From Lachnoclostridium sp. UBA6475 (GTDB taxonomy: Bacteria; Bacillota; Clostridia; Lachnospirales; Lachnospiraceae): DNA of 14,581 nucleotides. Below are positions 1-7,658 of this stretch, piece after piece (within the stretch, counting starts at the first letter, position 1; the number at the start of each line of letters is the position of its first letter). The notes under the pieces are model-generated. The model did not search any database and was not told where the DNA came from. It saw only the letters and a list, made by a program, of their open reading frames with translations. The stretch is taken from NCBI GenBank assembly GCA_002435545.1, contig DJNB01000234.1, positions 1 through 14,581 on the forward strand. Direction: 5' to 3'. The position numbers and the translations under genes were made by a program.

Positions 1-72
1 CCATCACCGCGATATCCGGCCGAAATTCTTCCGCAACTTCGATCACCGCCCGGCCGGATATCGCGGTGATGG
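1..72. repeat. Perfect inverted repeat at window start, probable foldback artefact
   Basis: Bases 1-22 are the exact reverse complement of bases 51-72, with 28 bases between. Read on the minus strand, bases 50 to 1 translate as AVIEVAEEFRPDIAVM, which is what a response-regulator receiver should have directly before the DIQMPG motif coded from base 72. Read on the plus strand, bases 1-50 give a sequence unlike any receiver. So bases 1-50 appear to be an inverted copy of the true upstream gene sequence joined at about base 50. This is typical of a chimeric or folded-back contig end and is probably not biological. Confidence 0.85.
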
Positions 73-1499
73 ATATCCAGATGCCGGGGATCAACGGCAT
101 AGAGGCGATTGAAGAGATCAAGACATTCTGCCCGCGAACCTGTTTTATCATAATGTCCGCCTACGATACGTTTGATTATGCGAAAAAAGCGATGTCACTT
201 GGAGTCATGGATTTTATTACGAAACCTGCCAACACGTCACGTATCGTCTCGGTGCTTGAAAAGGCGATGGAGGAAGTGCGCAGACAGCAGAGACGGTGGG
301 AAAAAAGTCTGGAATACAAAGAAAAACTGGAAGCAGTCGTGCCGATCATTGAGAGCGGAATGATCTATTCGATCTTATTTCAGGATAATTATTCGGGGGA
401 TACGGAGCGTTTCCGCGAACTCCTTGACATCCCCGGAGATTACGGTATGATCCTTGTGATCGAAGTCGGCGACGCGATCGAAAACCGCAGGATGACAAAT
501 GTCGTCGGCATGTCGGTCAAAGCGCAGAAATTTTACGATGAGTTCCGCCAGATCGTCAAGGAATTTTTCCCGGCGACGGTGGGCCCGGTCATGACGAATA
601 AAGTCGTCGTTTATGTGCCGGCGGCAGCCCCGGAAAAGGAATATAACGAGCGAGTAAAAATCATCGAAAAGACCGATAATATGATACAGAAACTGATCTC
701 GCGCATCGAACTGCAGTTTCGTGCCGGAGTCGGAAGCATCCGCCCGGTGGATGACATTTATCCGTCGTATCAGGAAGCCTGTCTCGCTTTGAAAAAGGCA
801 GAAGGAACGGTAATGCACATCAATGACCTTGTGGCAGCGCAGGATGTCGAGGAAAATTATCCGATGGAGACGGAAAATGCGATGTATGCGGCACTCAAAC
901 GCGGGGATGTGTCGAAGACGCTGGAAGAAGCCGCGCAGTTCTTTGACTGGATGCAGAAAAATTATGCTTCCTGCCTTGACGATGTCCGCCTGAAAGTGCT
1001 GGAACTTGTCATGTACGCCGAGCGGATTGCGTTTCACGAGGGAGGAATGTCGTATCATTTCCGCGACCGCACCAATTATCTGGCGACGGTAACCGGCTTT
1101 ACCACGATGGATCAGCTGCAAAGCTGGTTTCTTGATTACATGAAAGCGGCGGCGGAGATCATCCATGCAAAGGCGAGTGAGAAATACAGTGATATTGTGG
1201 CGAATGCCAGAGATTATATTGGAAATAATTTCCAAAAAGACGTGTCGCTGGATGAAGTGAGCCGTGTCGCCAATGTCAGCCCGTATTATTTTAGTAAAGT
1301 ATTTAAGGAAGAAACCGGCGAGACTTTTGTCGAATATCTGACCGGACTTCGGATGGAGCACGCGAAAAATCTGCTGCGGGAAAAGGAAAAGAGCATCAAG
1401 CAGATCTGCGTGGAATCCGGGTACAGCGACCCGAATTATTTCAGCCGGATCTTTAAAAAGACGGTCGGTGTGACCCCGTCGGAGTACCGCGAAGGGTAG
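51..1499 (+). CDS. YesN-like response regulator, receiver plus AraC-type HTH (5' partial)
   Basis: This is a cytoplasmic two-component transcription factor of the YesN/AraC class. Counting from the first in-frame GTG at 66, residue 3 is the receiver phospho-acceptor Asp (VMDIQMPG), Ser31 the switch residue (IIMSAYD) and Lys53 the conserved Lys (FITKPA). A helical linker and a long middle region follow. The C-terminal 104 residues hold two AraC helix-turn-helices, at about 394-415 (SLDEVSRVANVSPYYFSKVF) and 444-465 (IKQICVESGYSDPNYFSRIF). The first roughly 50 residues, including the acidic pocket and helix 1, are missing: the GTG at 66 lies inside the receiver and is not the start. The true 5' end is lost in the foldback at bases 1-50. 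A LytS/YesM-type kinase gene probably lies upstream. The gene ends 13 bases before the XylF-like lipoprotein gene, so the two are probably cotranscribed. By position its target is the sugar importer downstream (inference). Confidence 0.9.
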   Translation, partial: RPDIAVMDIQMPGINGIEAIEEIKTFCPRTCFIIMSAYDTFDYAKKAMSLGVMDFITKPANTSRIVSVLEKAMEEVRRQQRRWEKSLEYKEKLEAVVPIIESGMIYSILFQDNYSGDTERFRELLDIPGDYGMILVIEVGDAIENRRMTNVVGMSVKAQKFYDEFRQIVKEFFPATVGPVMTNKVVVYVPAAAPEKEYNERVKIIEKTDNMIQKLISRIELQFRAGVGSIRPVDDIYPSYQEACLALKKAEGTVMHINDLVAAQDVEENYPMETENAMYAALKRGDVSKTLEEAAQFFDWMQKNYASCLDDVRLKVLELVMYAERIAFHEGGMSYHFRDRTNYLATVTGFTTMDQLQSWFLDYMKAAAEIIHAKASEKYSDIVANARDYIGNNFQKDVSLDEVSRVANVSPYYFSKVFKEETGETFVEYLTGLRMEHAKNLLREKEKSIKQICVESGYSDPNYFSRIFKKTVGVTPSEYREG

Positions 1500-1512
1500 A
1501 AAGAAGGAACGT

Positions 1513-2547
1513 ATGAAACAAGTAAACAGAAAGTGGATCTGCCTTTTCCTCTGTGTGGCAGCAGTCGTTTTACTGACCGGTTGCGGCACGGGCGGACAGC
1601 AAAAGAAAAGCGGCTCGGACGGAATCCGGATCGGATTTTCTTTTGACTCCCTTGTCATTGAGCGGTGGCAGAGGGACCGTGACGTATTTGTATCGCGGGC
1701 GCAGGAACTCGGAGCCACGGTCAATGTGCAGAATGCCGGCGGAGACGTGGCGGCGCAGAAAAAGCAGATTTCGTATTTTATCGAACAGAAAATGGATGTG
1801 ATCGTCGTTGTTGCAGTGGATACGTCAGCACTCAGCGAAGTGGTTGCACAGGCCAAAGAGCAGGGAATCCGCGTTGTCGCCTACGACAGGATGCTGGAAA
1901 ATGCCAATGTGGATCTGTATCTTTCGTTTGACAGTGAAAAGGTCGGAGAGATCTACGGCGACGCGGTCACCCGGAAATTTCCAAAAGGCGCACAGATACT
2001 GGAAATCTTTGGCTCGCCGGAGGATTATAACGTAAAACTGTTGGAAAAAGGGCTTTCCGCAAAATTGGATGATTCGTATAAGATCGTGGAAAAGAAGTAT
2101 GCGGAAGGCTGGATCGCAGAGCAGGCGTACGATGTCGTTTCGGATTATTTTTCCAAAGGAAATTCCTGTGACGTCGTGGTGTGTGGCAACGATGATCTTG
2201 CGACGCAGGCGATTCTCGCCCTTTCAGAAAACCGGAAAGCAGGCAAAGTGTATGTCCTCGGACAGGACGGCGACCTTGCTGCCTGTCAGCGGATTGTCGA
2301 GGGGACGCAGGGTGGCACGGCATTTAAAAATATTGATGAACTTGCCGAGAAGGCGGCAGACCTTTGCGTCAAACTTGCGAAAGGCGAGGACACCGGTGTG
2401 AAAGCGGCGGTGTCCGACGGTACTTACGACGTGCCGAGTTACCAGCTTTCCCCGGTTTTTGTCGATCGGAAAAATATCGATCAGGTGATCATCGACGGCG
2501 GCTTCCACACGAAAGAAGAAGTGTATCTCAATAAAAAAGAAGATTAA
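1513..2547 (+). CDS. XylF-like sugar-binding lipoprotein, probable sensor partner of the two-component system
   Basis: This is a periplasmic-binding-protein-type lipoprotein of 344 residues. The N-terminus is a type II signal peptide with lipobox LTGC (Cys24). The mature part is a type I sugar-binding fold. It resembles E. coli XylF closely in ERWQRDRDVFVSRAQELGA (about residues 51-69), in the AYDRM segment and in SFDSEKVGE. The start ATG has GAAGGA a few bases upstream. It sits in the regulator's transcription unit and is followed by a terminator, so it is separated from the ATPase and permease, which have their own binding protein. In clostridia a solo XylF (XylFII) binds the sensor domain of LytS and reports D-xylose to YesN. 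The same role is inferred here, but the sugar is unknown. A spare binding subunit for the importer is the alternative. Confidence 0.85.
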   Translation: MKQVNRKWICLFLCVAAVVLLTGCGTGGQQKKSGSDGIRIGFSFDSLVIERWQRDRDVFVSRAQELGATVNVQNAGGDVAAQKKQISYFIEQKMDVIVVVAVDTSALSEVVAQAKEQGIRVVAYDRMLENANVDLYLSFDSEKVGEIYGDAVTRKFPKGAQILEIFGSPEDYNVKLLEKGLSAKLDDSYKIVEKKYAEGWIAEQAYDVVSDYFSKGNSCDVVVCGNDDLATQAILALSENRKAGKVYVLGQDGDLAACQRIVEGTQGGTAFKNIDELAEKAADLCVKLAKGEDTGVKAAVSDGTYDVPSYQLSPVFVDRKNIDQVIIDGGFHTKEEVYLNKKED

Positions 2548-2551
2548 GAGC

Positions 2552-2593
2552 AGTAGCACAATTTTGAAATCAAGATTGTGCTACTCTTTTTTT
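2552..2593 (+). terminator. Rho-independent terminator after the XylF-like gene
   Basis: A 15-bp stem (2552-2566 with 2571-2585, one G-T wobble) has a 4-base AAAT loop. A C and then seven T (2587-2593) follow. It starts five bases after the stop codon and separates the sensor/regulator unit from the importer unit. Confidence 0.92.
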
Positions 2594-2602
2594 GTGCTGT
2601 CT

Positions 2603-2657
2603 GCAAAATCGCAAAATTGTCCATTTCATCGTAAAGCATTCCTATTTCCCTTATGAT
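2603..2657 (+). promoter_or_regulatory. Promoter region of the sugar importer operon with a direct repeat
   Basis: TATGAT at 2652-2657 is a near-consensus -10 box. No good -35 is present 16-18 bases upstream (TCGTAA at 2629), as expected for an activator-dependent promoter. The heptamer GCAAAAT occurs at 2603-2609 and again at 2611-2617, about 45-61 bases before the expected transcription start. That is a plausible site for the AraC-type regulator. The assignment to that regulator is inference. Confidence 0.5.
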
Positions 2658-2724
2658 ATATTAAACCTAAAGAAAAACATGAGTGGTTGCACAACAGCAA
2701 AATAAATAGAGAAGGAGAATGGCT

Positions 2725-3828
2725 ATGAAGATGATAAAAAAATGGATCGCTTGCCTGATGGCAGTCGGAATGATGCTTTCGCTGACCGCCTGCGGAGTAA
2801 GCGGAGATCAAGTGGCAGTCAATAAGCCACAGCAAAAAGACCCGGATGCGAAAAAGCGGATCGCGGTTTCCATGCCGACAAAAGATCTGCAGCGCTGGGC
2901 ACAGGACGGAAGCAACATGAAAGCACAGCTTGAAAAACAAGGATATGAAGTAGATATCCAGTATGCGAATAACGATATCGCAACGCAGGTCAGCCAGATT
3001 GAAAATATGATCGCGGTCAATCCGGATGTTCTGGTAGTTGCCTCTATCGATGGTTCGGCACTTGGAACTGCTTTGCAGGGTGCGAAAGGACTTGGCATCC
3101 CGGTTATCGCGTATGACCGTCTGATCATGCAGAGTGACGCCGTATCGTATTATGCAACCTTTGACAATGAACTTGTCGGAGAACTTCAGGGACAGTACAT
3201 CGAAGATAAACTGGATCTGAAAAATGCAAAAGGACCATTTAATATCGAACTTTTCACCGGTTCTTCCGACGATAACAACTGTAACTACTTCTTTGGCGGT
3301 GCGATGAAGATCCTCCAGCCGTACATTGATTCCGGAAAACTGGTCGTTCGTTCGGGTTCGACGACACTGGCAGAATGTGCGACAGCAAACTGGTCCACAG
3401 AGGAAGCGCAGAAGAGAATGGAAAATATTCTCGCAGCGTACTATCAGGATGGCACAAAACTGGATGCGGTATTGTCCTCCAATGACTCGGTAGCAAACGG
3501 TATCACCAATGCGCTGGTCGCTTCTTACAAAGGCGACTTCCCGATCCTGACCGGTCAGGACTGTGACATTACCTCGGTAAAAAATATCATTGCCGGCAAA
3601 CAGTCGATGTCAATCTTTAAAGATACGAGACAGCTGGCATCCAAAGTAGTAGAGATGGTAACAGCGATCATTGAAGGAAAAGAAGTTCCGGTCAATGACA
3701 CGGAAAGTTATGACAATGGAAAAGGAGTTGTGCCGACCTATCTTTGCCAGCCTGTTTTTGCAGATCAGGATAACTACAAAGAAGTGTTGATCGATTCCGG
3801 ATATTATAAAGAATCGGATGTGAAGTAA
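2725..3828 (+). CDS. chvE: ChvE-like multiple-monosaccharide ABC transporter binding lipoprotein
   Basis: This is the extracellular sugar-binding lipoprotein that delivers monosaccharides to the MmsAB (GguAB) importer; 367 residues. The signal peptide ends in lipobox LTAC (Cys23). The mature protein matches the ChvE family: SMPTKDLQRW (binding-site region), NNDIATQVSQIENMIA, VASIDGSALG, IAYDRLI and SYYATFDNELVGELQG. ChvE-type proteins bind galactose, glucose, arabinose and related sugars, but the ligand here cannot be read from sequence. Two in-frame ATGs compete. The one at 2719 is only one base from the AGGAG (2713-2717), whereas 2725 is at seven bases, so 2725 is preferred. The ATPase gene follows after 13 bases in the same operon. 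It differs clearly from the XylF-like protein upstream, so the two are not recent duplicates. Confidence 0.92.
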   Translation: MKMIKKWIACLMAVGMMLSLTACGVSGDQVAVNKPQQKDPDAKKRIAVSMPTKDLQRWAQDGSNMKAQLEKQGYEVDIQYANNDIATQVSQIENMIAVNPDVLVVASIDGSALGTALQGAKGLGIPVIAYDRLIMQSDAVSYYATFDNELVGELQGQYIEDKLDLKNAKGPFNIELFTGSSDDNNCNYFFGGAMKILQPYIDSGKLVVRSGSTTLAECATANWSTEEAQKRMENILAAYYQDGTKLDAVLSSNDSVANGITNALVASYKGDFPILTGQDCDITSVKNIIAGKQSMSIFKDTRQLASKVVEMVTAIIEGKEVPVNDTESYDNGKGVVPTYLCQPVFADQDNYKEVLIDSGYYKESDVK

Positions 3829-3841
3829 GGAGGGGTGACCG

Positions 3842-5380
3842 ATGGCAGAATATATCTTGGAAATGAATGGAATTACCAAAACATTTCCCGGCGTAAAAGC
3901 ACTGGATAATGTCAATTTGAAGGTGAAAAAAGGAGAGATTCACGCACTGGTCGGTGAAAACGGAGCCGGTAAATCGACATTGATGAATGTCCTCAGCGGA
4001 ATCTATCCTTATGGAAGTTACGAAGGTGACATCGTTTACGATGGAGAAATTTGTAAATTTAAGGAAATTAAAGACAGCGAGAAAAAAGGTATTGTTATTA
4101 TCCACCAGGAACTCGCACTCGTACCGTATATGACGATCGCAGAAAATATGTTTCTTGGCAATGAGCAGGGAAAGAAAATGGCGATCGACTGGACGAAAAC
4201 CTACGGACGTGCCGAGGAGCTTATGAAAAAGGTAGGATTGAAAGAAGATCCGCATACTTTGATCAAAGATATCGGAGTCGGCAAACAGCAGCTGGTAGAA
4301 ATTGCCAAAGCACTGGCAAAAGATGTAAAACTTTTGATTCTTGACGAGCCGACGGCATCGCTTAACGAATCCGATTCGCAGGCGCTTTTGGATCTTATGC
4401 TTGAATTTAAAAAACAGGGAATGACATCGATCATCATTTCCCACAAATTAAACGAAATTTCCTACGTGGCAGATAAGATTACGGTTATCCGTGACGGCTC
4501 CACGATTGAGACGATGGATAAAGAAGTGGATGATTTCAGCGAAAACCGTATTATCCGCGGCATGGTTGGACGAGAACTCAGCAACCGGTTCCCAGCCAGA
4601 GAAAATGTCAAGATCGGCGATGTCTGCATGGAAGTCGATCATTGGACGGTGCATCATCCGATGACTCCGGCGAAGAAAGTGGTGGACGACGTATCCTTTT
4701 ATGTACGCCGCGGCGAAGTGGTCGGCATCTCCGGTTTGATGGGTGCAGGACGTACGGAACTTGCGATGAGTCTGTTTGGACACAGTTACGGAACCGGCAT
4801 CAGCGGAACGATTAAGATGAACGGAAAGGAAGTTCATCTGAAAAATGTGCGTCAGGCGATCGACCACAAACTTGCGTATGTGACGGAAGACCGAAAGGGC
4901 AACGGCTTGATCTTAAGCAATCCGATCTATACCAATACGTCTCTTGCGAAGATGGACAAAGTCAGCCGCTACGGCGTGATCGACAAATTAAAGGAAGTTC
5001 AGATCGCAGAAGATTACCGGCAGAAACTTCATACCAAGGCACCGTCGGTTTACCAAAATGTGGGAAATCTGAGTGGTGGTAACCAGCAGAAAGTGCTTTT
5101 GGCAAAATGGATGCTGACAGACCCCGACGTATTGATCCTGGATGAACCGACACGAGGAATCGACGTCGGCGCCAAATACGAGATTTATTGTATCATCAAT
5201 GACCTGGTGGCAGCAGGAAAATCCGTCATCATCATTTCTTCGGAATTACCGGAAGTGCTTGGCATGAGCGACCGCATCTATGTCATGAACGAAGGTAAAA
5301 TGGTGGGCGAAGTAGACGGAAAAGAAGCAACACAGGAAATTATCATGTCATATATCATGAAATCAGGAAAAGGAGCGTGA
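3842..5380 (+). CDS. mmsA: Multiple-monosaccharide ABC transporter ATPase (two NBDs)
   Basis: This cytoplasmic CUT2-family ATPase (MmsA/GguA) powers the sugar importer; 512 residues, normal for the family. NBD1 has Walker A GENGAGKST (38-46), Q-loop HQE (89), a degenerate signature IGVGKQQ (144-150), Walker B LLILDEP (164-170) and switch His in IISHK (about 201). NBD2 has a Walker A with the Lys replaced by Arg (GLMGAGRTE, about 298-306), canonical signature LSGGNQQ (410-416) and Walker B VLILDEP (430-436). The altered NBD2 Walker A and NBD1 signature are usual for RbsA/XylG/GguA proteins and do not indicate a broken gene. A strong AAGGAGG site lies directly upstream, overlapping the stop region of the binding-protein gene. 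The reading frame ends inside the start region of the permease gene, suggesting translational coupling. Confidence 0.95.
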   Translation: MAEYILEMNGITKTFPGVKALDNVNLKVKKGEIHALVGENGAGKSTLMNVLSGIYPYGSYEGDIVYDGEICKFKEIKDSEKKGIVIIHQELALVPYMTIAENMFLGNEQGKKMAIDWTKTYGRAEELMKKVGLKEDPHTLIKDIGVGKQQLVEIAKALAKDVKLLILDEPTASLNESDSQALLDLMLEFKKQGMTSIIISHKLNEISYVADKITVIRDGSTIETMDKEVDDFSENRIIRGMVGRELSNRFPARENVKIGDVCMEVDHWTVHHPMTPAKKVVDDVSFYVRRGEVVGISGLMGAGRTELAMSLFGHSYGTGISGTIKMNGKEVHLKNVRQAIDHKLAYVTEDRKGNGLILSNPIYTNTSLAKMDKVSRYGVIDKLKEVQIAEDYRQKLHTKAPSVYQNVGNLSGGNQQKVLLAKWMLTDPDVLILDEPTRGIDVGAKYEIYCIINDLVAAGKSVIIISSELPEVLGMSDRIYVMNEGKMVGEVDGKEATQEIIMSYIMKSGKGA

Positions 5381-5385
5381 ATGAA

Positions 5386-6525
5386 ATGAATCAGGTGAAA
5401 GAAGCTTTGAAAAAAAATACAATGGTGATCGCGCTGATCATCGTTGCCATATTCTTTACATTTATGACAGACGGAGCACTCCTCTTGTCATCCAACATAA
5501 CGAACTTAATCGCACAAAATGGTTATGTCGTTATTCTTGCAGTAGGTATGTTACTTTGTATCCTTACCGGTGGTAACATCGACTTGTCTGTCGGCTCGAT
5601 CGTATGTCTGGTCGGCGCAGTAGTCGGAAAACTGATGGTAAATGGCGGCGTCAATATGTGGGCAGCCATCGCAGCCGGCCTCCTCGTAGGACTTGGAATC
5701 GGTGTATGGCAGGCATTCTGGATCGCCTACGTCCGCATCCCTCCATTTATCGTAACGCTTGCCGGCATGCTTTTGTGGCGTGGTGTCGCCCTCCTCGTAC
5801 TGGACGGCCTCACGATCTCCCCAATGCCGGATGAATATATCGCGTTGTTTAACAATTACGTACCCGGTTACGGAACCGCTCTTGCAGCCGGCATCCTGAT
5901 CAGTGCAGGTTATATCGCTTCCGTTATCTGGAAACGAATCAAAGCAAAGAAAAACGGATATCAGCAGAGCAACCTTTACGGCGATATCGCAAGATGTGTG
6001 ATTATCACAGCAGTCGTTATGTTTGTCTGCATCAAATTGTACAGCTACAAAGGTCTGCCTACGATCCTCATTCTTCTTGCCGTAATCGTAGCAGCTTATG
6101 CTTACTACACATCCAAAACCGTTTCCGGCCGTTACTACTATGCAGTCGGCGGCAACGAAAATGCAGCAAAACTCAGTGGTGTCAAGACAAACCGTGTATA
6201 CTTCATCGCTTATGTCAATATGGCAGTACTCTCCGCAGTTGCAGCTCTTGTCTGCATCGCCCGTTTCAATTCCGCAGCACCGACTGCCGGAACAAACTAC
6301 GAAATGGATGCGATCGGTGCCTGCTTCATCGGTGGAGCTTCCGCATACGGCGGAATCGGAACCGTACCCGGCGTAGTAATCGGTGCCATCTTCATGGGTG
6401 TTCTCAACAACGGAATGTCCATCATGGGAATCGACGCAAACTGGCAAAAAGCCGTAAAAGGACTTGTCCTTCTGGCAGCCGTAGCTTTCGACGTAATTTC
6501 CAAGAAAAAACAAAGCAGCAAATAA
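5386..6525 (+). CDS. mmsB: Multiple-monosaccharide ABC transporter permease
   Basis: This is the membrane permease of the importer (MmsB/GguB, BPD_transp_2 family), 379 residues from the chosen start. A hydrophobic segment at about 12-27 opens the protein. Next come the family motif GGNIDLSVG (62-70), further membrane segments, and the conserved stretch around AVGGNENAAKLSGVKTNR in the C-terminal half. The protein ends in a Lys/Ser-rich cytoplasmic tail. GTG at 5377 overlaps the ATPase stop but is only one base from AGGAG (5371-5375). ATG at 5386 is ten bases away, so I prefer it; starting at 5377 would add three residues. It pairs with the double ATPase to form the transmembrane channel, presumably as a homodimer. 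Confidence 0.93.
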   Translation: MNQVKEALKKNTMVIALIIVAIFFTFMTDGALLLSSNITNLIAQNGYVVILAVGMLLCILTGGNIDLSVGSIVCLVGAVVGKLMVNGGVNMWAAIAAGLLVGLGIGVWQAFWIAYVRIPPFIVTLAGMLLWRGVALLVLDGLTISPMPDEYIALFNNYVPGYGTALAAGILISAGYIASVIWKRIKAKKNGYQQSNLYGDIARCVIITAVVMFVCIKLYSYKGLPTILILLAVIVAAYAYYTSKTVSGRYYYAVGGNENAAKLSGVKTNRVYFIAYVNMAVLSAVAALVCIARFNSAAPTAGTNYEMDAIGACFIGGASAYGGIGTVPGVVIGAIFMGVLNNGMSIMGIDANWQKAVKGLVLLAAVAFDVISKKKQSSK

Positions 6526-6545
6526 AGCAAATAAGAAGAGCCTGA

Positions 6546-6578
6546 AATTACGAATGTTGCTGTGCGGCATTCGTAATT
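6546..6578 (+). other. Intergenic hairpin after the permease gene, no U-tract
   Basis: A perfect 11-bp stem (6546-6556 with 6568-6578) encloses an 11-base loop. It is followed by CGGGGGAGAAAA, not by T residues, so it is not an intrinsic terminator by itself. It lies between the permease stop codon and the terminator at 6613 and would be in the 3' untranslated RNA, where it might protect the transcript (inference). Confidence 0.6.
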
Positions 6579-6612
6579 CGGGGGAGAAAACTTCATCAAC
6601 TTATACTACAGG

Positions 6613-6638
6613 GGACCAGCCGGAAGGCTGGTCCTTTT
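6613..6638 (+). terminator. Terminator of the sugar importer operon
   Basis: A 9-bp GC-rich stem (6613-6621 with 6626-6634) is closed by a GGAA tetraloop and followed by four T (6635-6638). The U-tract is short but the stem is strong and the position fits the end of the operon. Confidence 0.8.
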
Positions 6639-6676
6639 GGGGTGGAGAGCAGTGAGGGGCGAAAAACGTAAAAAAA

Positions 6677-6744
6677 TGTCGTCTATCCTCAAATAGTTGT
6701 CGTCTGTCGCAAATTCCGTTTTATTGATAAAAATATGATATACT
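6677..6744 (+). promoter_or_regulatory. Upstream promoter of the LytTR system with a 21-bp-spaced direct repeat
   Basis: The octamer TGTCGTCT occurs at 6677-6684 and again at 6698-6705, exactly 21 bases apart (two helical turns). A CAAAT follows each copy. Downstream is an extended -10 box, TG-A-TATACT (TATACT at 6739-6744), with no clear -35. LytTR regulators typically bind two direct repeats of this spacing just upstream of a weak -35, so autoregulation by the adjacent LytTR regulator is the natural reading. That link is inference. Confidence 0.55.
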
Positions 6745-6823
6745 AAATATGCGTAGACTATTAAAATGAAACTGGAAATATTTGGTGAAAAAATAAGAGG
6801 CTTATCAACTGTGACAACATTGA

Positions 6824-6863
6824 TTTGGTCGGGGAGCATTTCTCATTGTCTCCCCGCACCAAA
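6824..6863. repeat. Inverted repeat overlapping the proximal promoter
   Basis: The arms are 6824-6836 and 6850-6863. They pair over 13 bp with one bulged C at 6857, and the loop is 13 bases. The right arm overlaps the -35 box at 6846-6851. No T-run follows, so a terminator is unlikely. It could be an operator on DNA, or a hairpin in the leader of transcripts from the more distal promoter. Confidence 0.6.
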
Positions 6864-6874
6864 CATGTTATACT
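6846..6874 (+). promoter_or_regulatory. Proximal sigma-A-type promoter of the LytTR/GHKL operon
   Basis: The -35 box is TTGTCT (6846-6851), the spacer 17 bases, and the -10 box TATACT (6869-6874) with an extended TGT before it. The expected start is near 6881, giving a leader of about 20 bases before the ATG at 6903. Confidence 0.65.
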
Positions 6875-6902
6875 AAAGAAAATGGATAAGGAGTGGCTTA
6901 AT

Positions 6903-7655
6903 ATGGTTTATAAGATCGCTCTCTGTGATGATGACAAAGAATACATGGACGAATTAGAGAAAATGCTTATGGCATGTCGTAAGCAGGAAGATACACTGGA
7001 AATTATAAAATGTACATCAGGAGAACAATTATTAGAGAGAAATGTGGATGAAGAAGATGTTGTATTTCTTGACATTCAGCTGGAAGGCATGGATGGAAAT
7101 GAGATATCGGTTGAACTCAGAAGGCGTGGTTATCAGGGAGTTTTAGTGCATTGTTCGGGAATTTTTATGCCGACACCGGAGACGATTAAAATTTCGCCGT
7201 ACCGCTATTTGTTAAAACAGTCGGAAACAGAAGAAATCATGAAAGATCTGCGGGATATACTGGACGAGATCGCGCGGCGCAAAGAAGTTTACAGTATTGA
7301 GGCGTATTATATGCGCGAAAAGATCACGGTTCAGGTGGCGGATATTATGTATATCACCCATCATAAAAATGGGAAAAGTGTGCTTCATATGAAAGAGCCG
7401 CTTCAAAAACTATATTCAGAGGCCAATGTTATCGCGCCCTATTCTTTTAAAGAATTGATGGAGATGCTCGAAAAATCAGATTTTGCGATGCCGCACAGCA
7501 GTTATATTGTGAATCTGCATTATGTGTCAAGGCTGACGGAGGCGGATTTTGTTCAGGTGGGGTCCGTGCGGCTGTCGGTTTCGAGAGCCAAAAAGAATGA
7601 ATTTAAAAAGAAGATAATGGAATATTTTGGAAATAAATACAAAAGGAAGGACTGA
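6903..7655 (+). CDS. LytTR-family response regulator (AgrA/ComE type)
   Basis: This is a cytoplasmic DNA-binding response regulator of 250 residues, a normal size for AgrA/ComE/VirR-type proteins. The receiver occupies about residues 1-125: acidic pocket CDDD (8-11), phospho-acceptor Asp57 (VVFLDIQLEG), Ser85 and Lys105 (RYLLKQ, where most receivers have KP). The LytTR DNA-binding domain spans about 130-240: YMREKITVQVADIMYI, then a second half with SSYIVNLHYVSRL and SVRLSVSRAKKNEFKKKI. ATG 6903 is nine bases from AAGGAG (6888-6893). The in-frame ATG at 6882 and the TTG at 6825 have no ribosome site. The kinase gene follows after three bases. It probably acts on direct repeats upstream of its own promoter and of the surface-protein operon (inference). 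Confidence 0.93.
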   Translation: MVYKIALCDDDKEYMDELEKMLMACRKQEDTLEIIKCTSGEQLLERNVDEEDVVFLDIQLEGMDGNEISVELRRRGYQGVLVHCSGIFMPTPETIKISPYRYLLKQSETEEIMKDLRDILDEIARRKEVYSIEAYYMREKITVQVADIMYITHHKNGKSVLHMKEPLQKLYSEANVIAPYSFKELMEMLEKSDFAMPHSSYIVNLHYVSRLTEADFVQVGSVRLSVSRAKKNEFKKKIMEYFGNKYKRKD

Positions 7656-7658
7656 TTT

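Noticed and set aside
375..1856. Long open frame of 493 codons on the minus strand
   Set aside because: It lies opposite the clear response regulator and lipoprotein genes. Its translation is rich in Phe, His, Arg and Ile with no family pattern and no ribosome site.
5551..6570. 339-codon open frame on the minus strand
   Set aside because: It is a shadow of the permease gene. Its product is rich in Cys, Asp and His with no recognisable domain.
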